From an uncultured Prevotellaceae bacterium (GTDB lineage: Bacteria; Bacteroidota; Bacteroidia; Bacteroidales; Bacteroidaceae), in contig ONDS01000010.1 of assembly GCA_900316685.1 (NCBI GenBank), positions 1-64,000 of the forward strand: a stretch of DNA of 64,000 bases, written 5' to 3'. The number at the start of each line of letters is the position of its first letter. The stretch's first letter is position 1. The notes under the pieces are model-generated. The model was not told the DNA's origin. It was given only the letters and a program-made list of their open reading frames with translations, and made no database searches. The position numbers and the translations under genes were made by a program. Below are positions 44,473-53,711 of this stretch, piece by piece.

Positions 44473-46224
44473 TTATTGTAATAACACAATTGCTCGTAGT
44501 TCTAGTTTGGATTGAGGAGCCATACCCCAAACTATCTCATAATCATCTGGTACAGACTCAAACCATTCACTAAATGGTTGCAGTTCCTCCATCAGTAAAG
44601 GTTGGTTTTCAGGGAAGAAGAAAAACACCAGAGCATGATCGTATGGTTCAAAATGCTTTGAGTTTCTCATTAACTGAGCCTTCAACAATGTCATCCTGTT
44701 CTCCTTACATGCATCTACAGATACATCATAGACATGGATATCTCCTCCTTCCTGAAACAAATGTATCACATCGTCAACATCTATGCTTATAAGACCTTTA
44801 GGCGCATTGAGTACATCCATAATACAACGTTTAACCTTTTCACGTTCCTCTTGCAACGTAACCTTTTCGTCAATGAGGGTGTAAACTCGTTTTAGGACTT
44901 CTGATCCTATTTTTGTGTTAAACTCTTCTGGAAACTCATTCTTCAGCCTTGCCAGGAATACGGAGAGATATATCCGACCAGCATAATGTGCTTTGCTCGG
45001 CAAAGCCTTTTTGGCCTTTCTTTTGAATAAAGTGTTCCAGATACGATTCAGCTCATTCTTTTTGAAACCATTATCCATCCCTTGATGCAAGTAGAATTGT
45101 TTCAGCTTTTCTGCTTCACGTTTCTTTTTAGCATCCGCTAACATCATTACGTCGGCTGTTTGTTTCCATGAGAGCCCGGCACAGTCATGAAGGAACCATG
45201 CAGCATCCTCTCTATATACTAATCCCCAAGGAAACCTTGCCTTTCCCAAAATGGTGATGATGCCATGTCTTTGCTGATATTCAGCAACAGCCTTTTTGTT
45301 GTTAAGTATTTCTCCTAAACCAAATAATCCCTGTATATCGAGTAGATTGTTGAATGCACCATACTCTTCTGTTGTCATTTGCATCATTATCTTGGTCATT
45401 TCTTGAATACTATTGTAGTCGAACAAAGGAATATCATTCAACTCCCCTTCATAGAAAAGGCGATAGTCTTCATGCCATATCGATGTTTCATACAATTTAG
45501 GGACTTCCTTCCCGTTATTCGCTTTCCGTTCCTGAATCCCTTTTATCTTTGAAAGACTTGTGGATTGTAAGATGTTGAATCGGAAAACCCTTGTGTTGTC
45601 GCACTCTTCGATAAATTCTTTAGTACATAGTATCTTATTGCCATCTTTGTCTTTAACTACATCTGTGGCAAAATGATTGCCGACACCATTTGGACAGATC
45701 AATAGGGCACAACAATGTAAATACACCTCCTCACCATTATTCTTATATCCTATATCATCATGGAAATCCAAATGGAGCTTACCATCTGTCTTTACAGGCA
45801 TTCTGGCTACATTTTCAAATCCATACAAACGAATTGCCTTTTGAAATACTATGGAAAACGAATCTTCATCCACCTCAATGCTAATTGTTGGATTACAGTT
45901 GTCATCACACCATACCAAAATAGGGCTAATATCGATATCGTTTGGGCTGACATTTGTAATCCCTAAAGTATAGCAGACATGTGAACTGATCATCCAGTCC
46001 CACCCTGGACCAATAAGGATGTTCTCACATTTCTTTAGTTCTGTCACAAGTTGGTGTGCCGCCCAAAAGTATCCCTCTAATTGTCTGCTCTCGATGAATG
46101 TGAGTTCTTGCTCAAGAATTAGCCTGCTTGTTCCTCCATCTCCTTCAAGTTGATTTCCAATCTTGTCCCTTCCTTTCTTTACGGCATCTCGTAACTCTTC
46201 AATTTCTGTTTTCATACTCTGCAT
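44473..46224 (-). CDS. Modular protein: shared leader, inactive DnaE-like polymerase core, FtsZ-C-like domain
   Basis: 583 residues from MQSMKT at 46224; the longer frame to 46281 runs through a dyad copy at 46255-46272 and is rejected. 51-145: matches the Pol III alpha palm (GYF..., then LIGPGWDWMISSHVCYTLGI where DnaE has GPGRGSAAGSLVAYALGI). The catalytic PDFDxD is replaced by PTISIE, so both metal-binding Asp are gone. 212-300 and 320-435 follow the DnaE thumb/fingers (RFNILQSTSL; GLVYREDAAWF; GLSWKQTADVM; KAHYAGRIYLSVFLARLKNEFPEEF read in parts). The PHP and beta-binding domains are absent. 470-583: FtsZ-C-like (GLISIDVDDVIHLF ... EIVWGMAPQSKLELRAIVLL). A dead polymerase joined to a tubulin-family domain suggests decoy, scaffold or sensor. 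Confidence 0.65.
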   Translation of the reverse strand: MQSMKTEIEELRDAVKKGRDKIGNQLEGDGGTSRLILEQELTFIESRQLEGYFWAAHQLVTELKKCENILIGPGWDWMISSHVCYTLGITNVSPNDIDISPILVWCDDNCNPTISIEVDEDSFSIVFQKAIRLYGFENVARMPVKTDGKLHLDFHDDIGYKNNGEEVYLHCCALLICPNGVGNHFATDVVKDKDGNKILCTKEFIEECDNTRVFRFNILQSTSLSKIKGIQERKANNGKEVPKLYETSIWHEDYRLFYEGELNDIPLFDYNSIQEMTKIMMQMTTEEYGAFNNLLDIQGLFGLGEILNNKKAVAEYQQRHGIITILGKARFPWGLVYREDAAWFLHDCAGLSWKQTADVMMLADAKKKREAEKLKQFYLHQGMDNGFKKNELNRIWNTLFKRKAKKALPSKAHYAGRIYLSVFLARLKNEFPEEFNTKIGSEVLKRVYTLIDEKVTLQEEREKVKRCIMDVLNAPKGLISIDVDDVIHLFQEGGDIHVYDVSVDACKENRMTLLKAQLMRNSKHFEPYDHALVFFFFPENQPLLMEELQPFSEWFESVPDDYEIVWGMAPQSKLELRAIVLLQ

Positions 46225-46251
46225 GTTTTTTCTGCAAAGAAAACAAAGACC

Positions 46252-46274
46252 CCCGCCAACTCGTGGCAGAGGCC
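46252..46274 (-). promoter_or_regulatory. Dyad copy in the leader of the DnaE-like gene
   Basis: GCCA-actcg-TGGC-AGAGG at 46255-46272, between the -7 element at 46329-46336 and the ATG at 46224. Confidence 0.5.
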
Positions 46275-46328
46275 TGAACAACTAAATACAAATTCTGAGA
46301 TTCTACTATTCACAATGCAAAGAAAATG

Positions 46329-46357
46329 CAAACCTACGCCATTCTGTAGCAGAGGTT
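46329..46357 (-). promoter_or_regulatory. -7 element and dyad copy of the DnaE-like gene
   Basis: TAGGTTTG (46329-46336, minus strand) abuts the dyad GCCA-ttctg-TAGC (46338-46350) and agaggtt. Binding there would block the promoter. Confidence 0.5.
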
Positions 46358-46452
46358 AGAAAAATTACATCCATTCTCTCTTTTATTTTCAGAGGTTATA
46401 AGGACATTAGTTCATCTTTAGCGGAGTAATCTCTCACCTCTACCCTAAACCT

Positions 46453-46965
46453 TTATTTAATGGGGTCAGAGCAGAATTCTCTTCGTTTGCAGATCTTGCA
46501 ATGCTTCCCCATCCATACTTCATCGAACAGGTTCATTGCTTGGTTGACGATTTCCGGATCATCTGTCAGGATGCCCGCTTCGAAGTTCCGTTTATCATCA
46601 TTCTTCATGCCGATACCTGCACCGGTAAGGTTCGCGCTGCCAACATACACCTCTTTTCCGTCAAACACAATCATCTTGAAATGCACTCGCGGACAAAGCA
46701 CCCGTTCCAAACCGTCAAACAGAGCAGGGTACTTGTCGAAGTCCTCCCTGAAGTTCGGCCCCGGCTCTTTCGCGTGAATCAGCCTAACCTCCACACCACG
46801 CCGAATAAGTTGTGCCAGGATTGCTAACAACGGCTTCACCTCTCCATCAACCTCCATATAAAGGTCCTTGATGTCAGCCGTCCCAATCCAAAGCATGTAC
46901 TTCACGGACAGCACCCGTGAAAGCACTTCTTTATAATGGTCGGAGTTGGAGATGTAGGTCAGCAT
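46453..46965 (-). CDS. PLD-like (HKD) nuclease domain protein
   Basis: 170 residues with one phospholipase D motif: HFKMIVFDGKEVYVGSANLTG near 96-116 gives His-x-Lys-x4-Asp and GSAN. One HKD motif per chain means a dimer forms the site, as in small nucleases such as Nuc. N-terminal LSRVLSVKYMLWIGTADIKDL is the usual opening strand. Ends with four Cys/His residues (HCKICKRREFC) that may bind metal. It stands 19 bases after the DUF262 gene on the same strand, so it may be its nuclease partner. Confidence 0.75.
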   Translation of the reverse strand: MLTYISNSDHYKEVLSRVLSVKYMLWIGTADIKDLYMEVDGEVKPLLAILAQLIRRGVEVRLIHAKEPGPNFREDFDKYPALFDGLERVLCPRVHFKMIVFDGKEVYVGSANLTGAGIGMKNDDKRNFEAGILTDDPEIVNQAMNLFDEVWMGKHCKICKRREFCSDPIK

Positions 46966-46984
46966 AGAGGTAGGTTTACGACAT

Positions 46985-49384
46985 TCATTTTTTCACTTCA
47001 GCGATGAGGCTGTCAAGTTTGTCTATGAGTTCTTTGCAAGAATCCATATACGTGACATCCACAAAATAAAACTCATCCTCTCTTTTTAGCTTTCTTTTCC
47101 CTTCCTCCAATAAATATACCTTTTCATCTGTGTTCCATTGAAAAGTGTGGTCGTTATACTCGAATTTTATGTCCCAACCTTTATAATAATTCAAATCTTC
47201 GATTCTTTGGTCCGAGTTGATTCTACGATCCGAAGAAATAATACGGTTTCTATAGAATTTCTTGTCACGGTTTTCGTCATCTAGAATAATACCTTCATAA
47301 TATGGAGGATAAATTGCCCTATGGTCGTGTATCCATTTTATTCTGGATCCAACCATTTTATTTGCAACATAATTTAACAAATTTGTATTGTATAAATTTC
47401 TATAAATCAAACAATCGTTCTCTCGAGGTTCTATATCAAGATTGCCTATCAATATTTGATGCACAGCGTTTTCCCAACCTTTTTCTAATAAAATATTTGA
47501 TTTCCAAGTTTCCGCCTTATTGTCAAATACATACTTTTGGGGTTCAATATATGTCCAAAAATCTTGCACATTATATAATACTGCTTTTAGAAGGAGCGCT
47601 TCTGTTCTATATTTTTTTTCGTCATCTTTAACGCCCTTCTCATCAAAGTATTTCTTTGCATTTCTCAATTTTGTATCAAATACTTCCTCGTTCCAATCAT
47701 TTTCACCTTTCTCATTAGTGAATAAGAATCGGATGGCTCCTTTGAAGAATGCACTCTTTTCTGCTTCTATAATAATACTATCCCATGACTGACCATCAGC
47801 ACGTGGAGAATCATTATGAATTTTGTTCGCTTTAGCGATTTCTTCTTTCATTTGTTCTTGAGCATGATATTGTTTCCCAAGGTCAAAGACTTCAAAATGA
47901 TTGGCCAATGCATCGTAGATGTTATAACATTTTGTCGATAGTTTATTTATTAAACGCAAGGCCGAGTGATATGTGTCTGGACTATCAATAGTAGAGTTTT
48001 CTATTATGTTCCATACAACGCGCATCCATCGTGCTAAAGATGTATTGTCTTCATTATCCTCATAGAAATAGCTCAATAAGGCATAAAAAGCCACGCGAGA
48101 AGGGTAGGTTTCCCTATTACTATTGTTTTTCTCTCCAGTATATAAATTCCACGATTCCTTTTCTCTATTCCAAACTGCTTGACAATCTCTTTTTATGCTA
48201 TTTTCTTCGTATAACTTATCCCATATGTTGAATATCGGATTCAAACATTCATTTACGCCACATTTGTCTAATACATATTGATAAATGTCCCACGAAACAA
48301 AATCGTCTTTTGTAGGATATAGAAGCATCTCCGCAACAATCTTTTGATTGAAATTGTCGAGTTCTTTTTGTTTTTCAATATCTTCGTTTAACAAAGTTTT
48401 TCTTCCAGTATCCGATTTCGTATTTAGACTATACCAGCATCTCCAGACATTCATGAAATGTCTATTGATAAAACTCAACATCATCGTATCTGGCAATTCT
48501 TTTTTTTCACTTCCATTCGAGTTAATAACGTTATAAAACAAATCCAACCACATTCCATCAATACCTGTATATTGCTTCCGAACTTCGTCATAGAAACCTC
48601 TGAAACGTTTCAACAATTCAGCGCATACATTTCTTTTCTTTTCATTATCATTATTCTTTTTCCCATTTTCAAGGTATTGTTCCAGACTTGCCTTGAAGTT
48701 TTCAAACGGAGTCAATGTTTTACCACGGGCGTTCATCTTTACATAGGTTTCATCAGAAAGTTTGTGCTCACCCATATCAACGAAATGAAAAGTGATGGGA
48801 CAACTGCATCCACTCGTCAGCTTTTCAGCCGACAATTTAAAGTTTATGTCTTTAGAATGCAACTGATTGTGTATTTCGTCAAGCATTGTCAGCATTCCCA
48901 TAATGGTGGGGTCTTTTTCCCAATCGGAATAAAACCACGATTGATTTTTTACATTTTCCGACAACTTTCCTAGTTCTGGAACTACATTTTCCTCAACAAT
49001 TTTTTCACAAAACTCACGTGATGATTGACGCGTAGTGTACGAAAATCTGTTCAGTATATCTCTACATATGCATTTTTCTTTGTATTTACAATTGGAACAT
49101 GATTGACATTTCTCAAACACATATTTATGAAACAAGAACAATGTCGTGAGACGCTGTTGTCCATCAAAAGGAATAAACTTATTCCCGTCAATACGACCAT
49201 ATATAAAGTCAAAGAACAACGGCTCATAGTCGGTAGTAACTGCCTTTATCATATTTGCAACCATTGACTTACGTACATCTTCCGCGTGGGTATTATTCCT
49301 GCCTTGGGCATAATCACGCTGAATAATAGGTATTTCAATCTGATATTTACTAATCAGTTGATAGAAAGAATATATGTCGTTCAT
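46985..49384 (-). CDS. DUF262 (GmrS-like) protein, long
   Basis: 799 residues. N-terminal DUF262 domain: YQIEIPIIQRDYAQGR near 14-29 and IPFDGQQRLTTLFLFH near 71-86, the ParB-like NTPase signature of GmrSD-type systems; VKMNARGKTLTPFENFKASL near 220 is the second family motif. A cysteine cluster (93, 96, 99, 105, 107) follows and may bind zinc. The C-terminal 500 residues are not recognised and lack a clear DUF1524 His-Asn-His site. The stop of the second DUF262 gene is one base upstream, so both are made together. Confidence 0.8.
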   Translation of the reverse strand: MNDIYSFYQLISKYQIEIPIIQRDYAQGRNNTHAEDVRKSMVANMIKAVTTDYEPLFFDFIYGRIDGNKFIPFDGQQRLTTLFLFHKYVFEKCQSCSNCKYKEKCICRDILNRFSYTTRQSSREFCEKIVEENVVPELGKLSENVKNQSWFYSDWEKDPTIMGMLTMLDEIHNQLHSKDINFKLSAEKLTSGCSCPITFHFVDMGEHKLSDETYVKMNARGKTLTPFENFKASLEQYLENGKKNNDNEKKRNVCAELLKRFRGFYDEVRKQYTGIDGMWLDLFYNVINSNGSEKKELPDTMMLSFINRHFMNVWRCWYSLNTKSDTGRKTLLNEDIEKQKELDNFNQKIVAEMLLYPTKDDFVSWDIYQYVLDKCGVNECLNPIFNIWDKLYEENSIKRDCQAVWNREKESWNLYTGEKNNSNRETYPSRVAFYALLSYFYEDNEDNTSLARWMRVVWNIIENSTIDSPDTYHSALRLINKLSTKCYNIYDALANHFEVFDLGKQYHAQEQMKEEIAKANKIHNDSPRADGQSWDSIIIEAEKSAFFKGAIRFLFTNEKGENDWNEEVFDTKLRNAKKYFDEKGVKDDEKKYRTEALLLKAVLYNVQDFWTYIEPQKYVFDNKAETWKSNILLEKGWENAVHQILIGNLDIEPRENDCLIYRNLYNTNLLNYVANKMVGSRIKWIHDHRAIYPPYYEGIILDDENRDKKFYRNRIISSDRRINSDQRIEDLNYYKGWDIKFEYNDHTFQWNTDEKVYLLEEGKRKLKREDEFYFVDVTYMDSCKELIDKLDSLIAEVKK

Positions 49385-49385
49385 T

Positions 49386-51239
49386 TTACACCTCCTTTGT
49401 TTTTAATCCATAGATATTGATATTATTGTTTAAATCTGGAACAATGGCCTCCAATCCCAAATAGGCTGCAATCACTTTCATCATTACTGAAACGTACTCT
49501 AAACCAGCTTGTTTATCCCAAATCAAAGGATTTGTTGAGTTTGGTGAGTAATGTTTAAAAAATACATTTCTTGTGCAAATCGGGACAAACATAGATTCTT
49601 TTTCAACATTCTCATATTCAGCCAATTTTTCTCTCTTTTCAGGATATGTTTTATTGTTAAAAGCTGCATTTTTATCTCCTTGCAAAAGAGCCATATTTGT
49701 AAGATGGTCATCTTTCTCAAATTCTTTTGTTAAAGCAAAACCTTCATCATTTTTCTTTATGTCAATGCCCATAAGTGCACCTATAACGGTTTTATAGACC
49801 TTCTCTTTCTTAATAGTCTCCAAAGAAAGCGTTTTAGAAAACTCAATAGCAACATCACTACCTTTTATAAACCTACATTGGCTAACATAATACTTCATTT
49901 TTTCAATTTCATCGTCCTCCCATTTTTCCTTGCGTTTCTCATTCTGTGCATGTATATGTTCCAATGACCATTTCTTTTCTGCAGCTTTATAATGTATATC
50001 AAATGGATATCGTGACATTTCGCTGATCTGATTTTGAATTGTAGCAAGATTGAACAACAACAAAATGTTATGTATTTCATCGTTGTTCTTTCCATATTCC
50101 AAACAATCAAAATATATTTCTCTCTTACTTTGGGTTATGGAGTTTCTACAATTCTCTTTAATAAATTCAAGAAAAACATCTTTGGGCTTATAAGATTCAC
50201 ACAACAACTCCTTTAATGTTTCTTTTTTATTCTTTCCTCGTAAATTCATTAGATAACCAATGTAATGATATTTCTCTCTATCATCATACCACGATTTAAT
50301 TGTTCGAAAAAAGTTCTGTATTGTCTTCCATTGGCTTTTCCAACCATCAGTTCTAATAAGTTCCGAATACTTTGAGAAGATGAAATAGTCATTCTTTTGT
50401 AATTCAGATTGTACATCAAATAGATATTTATTGTTTTCTTTGGCACAATGTAAAATAAGTTCTAAAAGGAAATCAATTCTTGTGCAGTTGAAACGAGCAT
50501 CTTTTGGCTCGGGATTGATAAAAAACCAAAATGAATCATCATGAAGAGTTTGTTCCATACGGTCCCATTCTCCTGCCATTTCCAACTGTTTCAAGCGAAG
50601 GGCATCTTCATTCAAATCCGTAAAGTTGTCGTCCTTTAGCAACAAAGCCTTTACTAGTTCAGCGTTACTTAATGATATTTTGCCAGAATTAAGGCGTTTG
50701 AACACATTGTAGGCGTTATCATTAGTTTCGTACCAAATGACTTTACAGTTGTCTTTGAGTTTTTTCACAACTCCAAACTTATCGCCATCCCATTTGTTGA
50801 TTGTCACTTTTGCTTCATGCATAAAATGAAAATCAATGTTTGAATCATCTAGATTCTCATCTTTAATACTACTCAAGAATATCTCACTAGTAGGACGAGT
50901 TTGATATTTCAACGATAATTTGTTGCTATTCTCTATCATGTTTAGGATGATAAAAATAGTTGTCAACCTTTGTTGACCATCAATAACCTCGTACCAGTCT
51001 TCATTATCCAATAAGTTACATTCTTTCTTTCTGTCAGAATTCATCTTAGAAACAACTAATGGCTGCAAGCAATACCACGTTTCGCCATAAGATTTTTTTT
51101 CAGGTTTAAACTCATTTACATCATTCAACAAATCTTTAACCTGTTGTTCCGTCCATCGATACCCTCGCTGGTAAGACGGTATAAAAAACTTCAATCCAAG
51201 AAGCTCACTAACATTCTTTAATGATATGTTATTTTCCAT
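49386..51239 (-). CDS. DUF262/DUF1524 (GmrSD-like) protein
   Basis: 617 residues. DUF262 opening FFIPSYQRGYRWTEQQV near 18-34, DGQQRLTTIFII near 87-98 and FKRLNSGKISLSNAELVKAL near 178. A DUF1524-like His box is seen in WSLEHIHAQNEK near 425, the nuclease centre of GmrSD. GmrSD enzymes cut DNA with modified bases, as in phages. Adjacent DUF262 proteins of two types occur together in defence islands. Codon use is more A/T-rich than the flanking housekeeping genes, which fits transfer. Confidence 0.82.
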   Translation of the reverse strand: MENNISLKNVSELLGLKFFIPSYQRGYRWTEQQVKDLLNDVNEFKPEKKSYGETWYCLQPLVVSKMNSDRKKECNLLDNEDWYEVIDGQQRLTTIFIILNMIENSNKLSLKYQTRPTSEIFLSSIKDENLDDSNIDFHFMHEAKVTINKWDGDKFGVVKKLKDNCKVIWYETNDNAYNVFKRLNSGKISLSNAELVKALLLKDDNFTDLNEDALRLKQLEMAGEWDRMEQTLHDDSFWFFINPEPKDARFNCTRIDFLLELILHCAKENNKYLFDVQSELQKNDYFIFSKYSELIRTDGWKSQWKTIQNFFRTIKSWYDDREKYHYIGYLMNLRGKNKKETLKELLCESYKPKDVFLEFIKENCRNSITQSKREIYFDCLEYGKNNDEIHNILLLFNLATIQNQISEMSRYPFDIHYKAAEKKWSLEHIHAQNEKRKEKWEDDEIEKMKYYVSQCRFIKGSDVAIEFSKTLSLETIKKEKVYKTVIGALMGIDIKKNDEGFALTKEFEKDDHLTNMALLQGDKNAAFNNKTYPEKREKLAEYENVEKESMFVPICTRNVFFKHYSPNSTNPLIWDKQAGLEYVSVMMKVIAAYLGLEAIVPDLNNNINIYGLKTKEV

Positions 51240-51307
51240 ATATCACATTATTTTATCCAATTATCCGAAATCAAAATCATACCTGGGGCAGTTTCTGTTG
51301 TACCATA

Positions 51308-51775
51308 CTACTTTTTAAGCCTCTTCACCAAACTGACAATCTCCTCACATAGGGCTTCTTCTGAGACAGGTTTGTAGAAGAGATTATCCTGTTTGTAGTC
51401 GGGTACTAATGATGAAATCATCTTCCGGTATGTGAGTTGATTCCTATCAACTTTGAAGTCGAAATATATCCTACTTGAGAAACACATGATAATAGTTATG
51501 GTTGCTTCTTCAAAAGCAAAGGACAAATTTCCATTCTTGTCAAGTGGATTTTTATAGCCCATATTGTTAAGGGCCAGAAGAATTTTGTCTTGTATTTCAT
51601 TATGGTGTTCATTTTCAATCTCGTCCTTTCTTTCCTTGACATCATTTAAAAGAGCATTTAACTCTTCAATGGCTGCGTTAATGTTGTCCTCCCTATCATT
51701 AAGGTATTCTATTTGTTCCTCGTAGGACAAGCCATCCATTTCTTCGTTAATATCGATAATATCATAGTCTATCAT
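51308..51775 (-). CDS. Small coiled-coil protein of unknown function
   Basis: 155 residues. An acidic coiled coil (about 18-65: YEEQIEYLNDREDNINAAIEE and onward), then a small alpha/beta part (FAFEEATITIIMCFSSRIYFDFKVD). No family recognised. It precedes the two DUF262 genes by 68 bases on the same strand. A -7 candidate TATATTTG is at 51932-51939. Confidence 0.55.
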   Translation of the reverse strand: MIDYDIIDINEEMDGLSYEEQIEYLNDREDNINAAIEELNALLNDVKERKDEIENEHHNEIQDKILLALNNMGYKNPLDKNGNLSFAFEEATITIIMCFSSRIYFDFKVDRNQLTYRKMISSLVPDYKQDNLFYKPVSEEALCEEIVSLVKRLKK

Positions 51776-51779
51776 AATC

Positions 51780-52163
51780 TTTTTGTTTTTAACATAATTG
51801 TTTTACCCGTAGTTTGAATTAAATTTGTAAAATAATTTTTACGAAATAGTTGCACATATCGTTGATTTTTAGTAACTTAGTGGTCTCCAAACTATTAAGT
51901 GCTATTGTCGTAGATATGCGCAACTTCGTTGCAAATATAAGAAAAATCCTTGAGATATGGAAACAATTTGCAGGAAATCAAGTAAATGAGAAAGGAAATG
52001 TTCCTCGTCGTTGTGTTGTCCCCACGTCCTCCGACCTTGGTGGTCGTGGCACTTTCCATCACAGCGGAGGCATTCAGTATTGGCAGCGAGAACAATCTTT
52101 TCAAACGGTTGAACAGTGACTGTCCGGTTGCCATTCCAACCTGATCAGCCGCCTGTTAGGAAG
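51780..52163. other. Gap with a possible gene remnant
   Basis: About 385 bases between the coiled-coil and exonuclease genes. It holds a 79-residue frame on the minus strand (51895-52134) that does not look like a complete gene (MATGQSLFNRLKRLF... to YDNST), inner dyad gcaacttcgttgc near 51921, and the -7 motif at 51932-51939. It may be a remnant of a mobile sequence. Confidence 0.25.
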
Positions 52164-52655
52164 TTACAATATTTCCCTCGCTATCCACGCACAAGCCTCT
52201 GCATCGGCAAGAGCATGGTGATGGTTTTCCAACTCATAGCCGCAGGCAGCAGCCACAGTCTGCAGCTGATGGTTCTTCAAGTAAGGAAGTGCCAATCGTG
52301 AAGCACAAAGCGTATCGTAGAATTCATAATCGGGATAATCCATCTGATAAACACGGAACACGGCCTTCAGGCAGCTTTCATCGAAAAGCTTGTTGTGTGC
52401 AACTAGCGGCAAGCCTTCAATTAACGGTTCTATCATAGCCCATACCTCGGGGAAGACGGGTGCCTCCTCTGTATCCGCACGTGTCAGTCCATGCACCTGC
52501 GAGCACCAATAGTTATAATAGTTCGGCTCTGGTTGGATGAGTGAGTAGAACGTTTCTATTGTCTCACCGTCACGCACGATGACAATTCCTACAGAGCAAA
52601 CCGATGACCGCTCATTGTTAGACGTCTCAAAATCTATAGCTGCAAAATCTCTCAT
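52164..52655 (-). CDS. DEDDh 3'-5' exonuclease
   Basis: 163 residues. Exo I motif FAAIDFETSN near 4-13 (Asp and Glu), Exo II in LVAHNKLFDESCL near 90-102 (His, Asp), Exo III HHALADAEACAWIA near 145-158 (His, Asp). All four acidic residues and the His are present. A stand-alone DnaQ-like exonuclease on DNA or RNA. It lies 48 bases after the WYL regulator and may be in its operon, so it may serve the island. Confidence 0.88.
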   Translation of the reverse strand: MRDFAAIDFETSNNERSSVCSVGIVIVRDGETIETFYSLIQPEPNYYNYWCSQVHGLTRADTEEAPVFPEVWAMIEPLIEGLPLVAHNKLFDESCLKAVFRVYQMDYPDYEFYDTLCASRLALPYLKNHQLQTVAAACGYELENHHHALADAEACAWIAREIL

Positions 52656-52703
52656 TTCTTCTCTTTTTTATATTTAGATAATATAGGCTGCACTCGACAA
52701 TAA

Positions 52704-53663
52704 TCAAACGAGTTTGTTCTTGTTCTCGTTGGCACTATATTTGTTCCACATACGCTCTACGATATCACCGATTTCCTTACGCAGCCAGAGAGGCTCCAGC
52801 ACTTCCACATCCTCACCGTTCCAGAGGACCTCTTGAATGAAATCAAACGTAGGTCGCAGATAATATTGGAAGATGCTGTATTCGTCATTACGTACTATCT
52901 CTTCCTGCGATTCGTGCATCTTCAGGTCGCGGATGTAGTTGGCTTGACCTGCCGACACCTTTAACTTTACCGTCTGGATGTCGGTACGTTGGTCGGCAAT
53001 GATACCGAAACAACCGTCAAAGAAGTCCTTGGCTGTCCATTCTTTCGGCATCTCGAATTTCTCATCCGTGGCGTGAAGGTCTACGATGCGGTCGAGCGCA
53101 TAAATCATCGGTCCCTTCTCATAGAAATAGGGATAGGTATTGCGTGCCACCATGTACCATCGCTGACGGAACAGTTTTACACAGTAGGGCTGAACATCGA
53201 AACTCTTTTCTTCGGCTCTCCAATAACTGTGGTAGGTGATGTTCAGGACATTGTTATCCTTCATGGCCTCAAGGATGGGCTTCAGGTGTTCCTGTCCTGA
53301 CGGGACATATTCCAATATGATGCGGTCTTTGATGCTCTGGCTGTTCGACAGGGCATTGCTCACGCAGAATGTGTTGTAGAGCCAGGAACGCAGTCCGTTC
53401 TTCTTGATGTTATCCTCGTTCTCGATATAGTAACGGTACTCGCCACGGTTCTCGTTGACAATGCTGATGCCAAACATGTCCCAGATGGCATACTTCCAGT
53501 TGTCAAAAGTGCGTTTGGGTAATTCAGCACCTCTGCTGATGTCCGTATCACGCTGCCACAGCTCATTCAGTTTGTTGTATGAAATCTTTCGTCGGTGAAG
53601 AATGGTCTCTATCACCCAAACATATTTATTGACCAAACTTTGCCCTCTGTCGTTGTTTATCAT
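52704..53663 (-). CDS. WYL-domain transcriptional regulator
   Basis: 319 residues. N-terminal winged helix (about 15-75: ILHRRKISYNKLNELW), WYL domain (about 130-205: ITYHSYWRAEEKSFDVQPY, FRQRWYMVARN) and the C-terminal WCX region (about 220-305, ending IGDIVERMWNKY). WYL proteins control defence systems and DNA-damage responses and bind nucleic-acid ligands. Its own promoter carries the island dyad (53732-53744), which predicts autoregulation and control of the modular genes. Confidence 0.85.
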   Translation of the reverse strand: MINNDRGQSLVNKYVWVIETILHRRKISYNKLNELWQRDTDISRGAELPKRTFDNWKYAIWDMFGISIVNENRGEYRYYIENEDNIKKNGLRSWLYNTFCVSNALSNSQSIKDRIILEYVPSGQEHLKPILEAMKDNNVLNITYHSYWRAEEKSFDVQPYCVKLFRQRWYMVARNTYPYFYEKGPMIYALDRIVDLHATDEKFEMPKEWTAKDFFDGCFGIIADQRTDIQTVKLKVSAGQANYIRDLKMHESQEEIVRNDEYSIFQYYLRPTFDFIQEVLWNGEDVEVLEPLWLRKEIGDIVERMWNKYSANENKNKLV

Positions 53664-53711
53664 ATTACATCGTTTTTTCGGATTAATAGCCCTGTTTTTA
53701 TATTACTGCTG

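Noticed and set aside
46225-46281. Upstream start for the DnaE-like gene (adds 19 residues)
   Set aside because: The added codons cover the dyad at 46255-46272, and the sister gene starts at the equivalent MQSMKT.
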